NCBI RefSeq assembly: GCF_010501095.1
Contig: NZ_QVMP01000004.1
Span: forward strand, 92,256 to 156,255
Origin: Dysgonomonas sp. 520
GTDB taxonomy: Bacteria > Bacteroidota > Bacteroidia > Bacteroidales > Dysgonomonadaceae
Reading direction: 5' to 3'
DNA length: 64,000 nt
Shown: positions 63,497-64,000 of the stretch, one piece after another
Layout of the letters: each line of letters starts with the position of its first letter
Position numbering within the stretch: the first letter of the stretch is position 1
Program-made: the position numbers and the translations under genes
Notes under the pieces: generated by a model
What the model was told of the DNA's origin: nothing
The model's input: the letters and a program-made list of their open reading frames with translations, nothing else
Database searches by the model: none

Positions 63497-63894
63497 ATTA
63501 TTTCATTTTCTTTAGGTTCTGGAAAGTATTCCGGATATTTATCGTATTTAGCCTGAGCCAGAGATTTTTTTTCCCAATAAAAATCCAATTCTATGCGACC
63601 ATGTTCCTTCAAGTCGGAAAGAAGGGTATAGCCCAACTCGCTCATTTCTACATCACAGTTAAGGATTGCATAACAATAGAGTATATCATCATCACGGTTC
63701 CAGCTAAGTATAAACCAATCGCATCCGGCATAGAAAAAGTGTGCATGAACTGTTGTGGACTGCTCTTTATCTGGTATCAGATGAATTTGTTCTTCAAGAT
63801 CATCAAGTTCACTCCGGTAAGCATCCTCATTTTCAGAAATAATATCCTGCTGAAATGAAGGCATGAATTTTTTGATTATATCTTTCATATACAT
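63493..63894 (-). CDS. DUF2958-like hypothetical protein
   Basis: The 133-residue protein has a core pattern (VHAHFFYAGCDWFILSWNRD, ILYCYAIL, ELGYTLLSDLKEHGRIELDF) that loosely resembles DUF2958 proteins found on conjugative and mobile elements. The match is by eye and weak. It is the first visible gene of the - strand operon. The last 100 bp of the window hold no further gene start that I can support. Confidence 0.55.
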   Translation of the reverse strand: MYMKDIIKKFMPSFQQDIISENEDAYRSELDDLEEQIHLIPDKEQSTTVHAHFFYAGCDWFILSWNRDDDILYCYAILNCDVEMSELGYTLLSDLKEHGRIELDFYWEKKSLAQAKYDKYPEYFPEPKENEII

Positions 63895-64000
63895 TAGACA
63901 TTATATTCAATAAAATTATATATGATTAAAAATCAATGAATTTGTAATTCTAAAATTATGCAGACCGCAAGCAATAATCATGACTAAATCGTCAAAACCA

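Overview
The window looks like a chromosomal segment of a Bacteroidales bacterium, most like Dysgonomonadaceae (genus level is inference from the gene families only). The evidence is two SusC/SusD-type polysaccharide utilization loci (PULs), type IX secretion (T9SS) C-terminal sorting domains, promoters with the Bacteroidetes -7 box TAnnTTTG, and a LuxR-tailed beta-propeller/triple-tyrosine sensor. No rRNA, tRNA or CRISPR array was seen.

Region 1 (1-21.2 kb) is a PUL on the + strand behind a divergent LacI-type regulator. It holds a sodium:solute symporter, an FAD-dependent oxidoreductase, SusC, SusD, a surface lipoprotein, a 1139-residue secreted protein of unknown family, an SGNH hydrolase, a PA14-containing GH3, a sialate-O-acetylesterase-like protein and a T9SS-sorted GH16 with a DNRLRE/CBM96-like module. 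The pairing of oxidoreductase and symporter with esterases and glycosidases suggests a decorated glycan whose product is taken up and oxidised. The substrate is not readable from sequence.

Region 2 (21.2-31.3 kb) is a beta-1,3-glucan (laminarin-type) PUL: SusC, SusD, an Ig-like glycan-binding lipoprotein, GH16, GH128 with a CBM6/35-like module, and a second GH16. Its likely sensor/regulator (43.4-46.3 kb) and a BglX-like GH3 (46.6-48.9 kb) lie 12 kb further on. In between are two tandem DUF6056 membrane proteins, metH, a Wzx-type flippase, an SDR, a DKNYY protein, a zinc-ribbon membrane protein and a low-molecular-weight phosphatase. The SusC and GH3 promoters share a 15-nt motif, a direct repeat 22 bp upstream of it, and an identical 33-bp distance to the -7 box. 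This argues for one regulon split over two places.

Region 3 (48.9-50.9 kb) has repeat-rich intergenic DNA and a T9SS-sorted protein made of two related domains.

Region 4 (50.9-64 kb) is an accessory, probably mobile, island almost wholly on the - strand. An IS982-family element cuts off an AbiH-like defence gene. It also has an RNase H-like protein, many small unknown proteins, a minimal tyrosine recombinase and a broken DNA methyltransferase. Inside it, 5' and 3' remnants of a group II intron on the - strand flank a 902-residue FG-GAP/T9SS-type gene on the + strand that has its own terminator. The reverse transcriptase core is missing. This nested arrangement and the split glucan regulon are the two most interesting observations.
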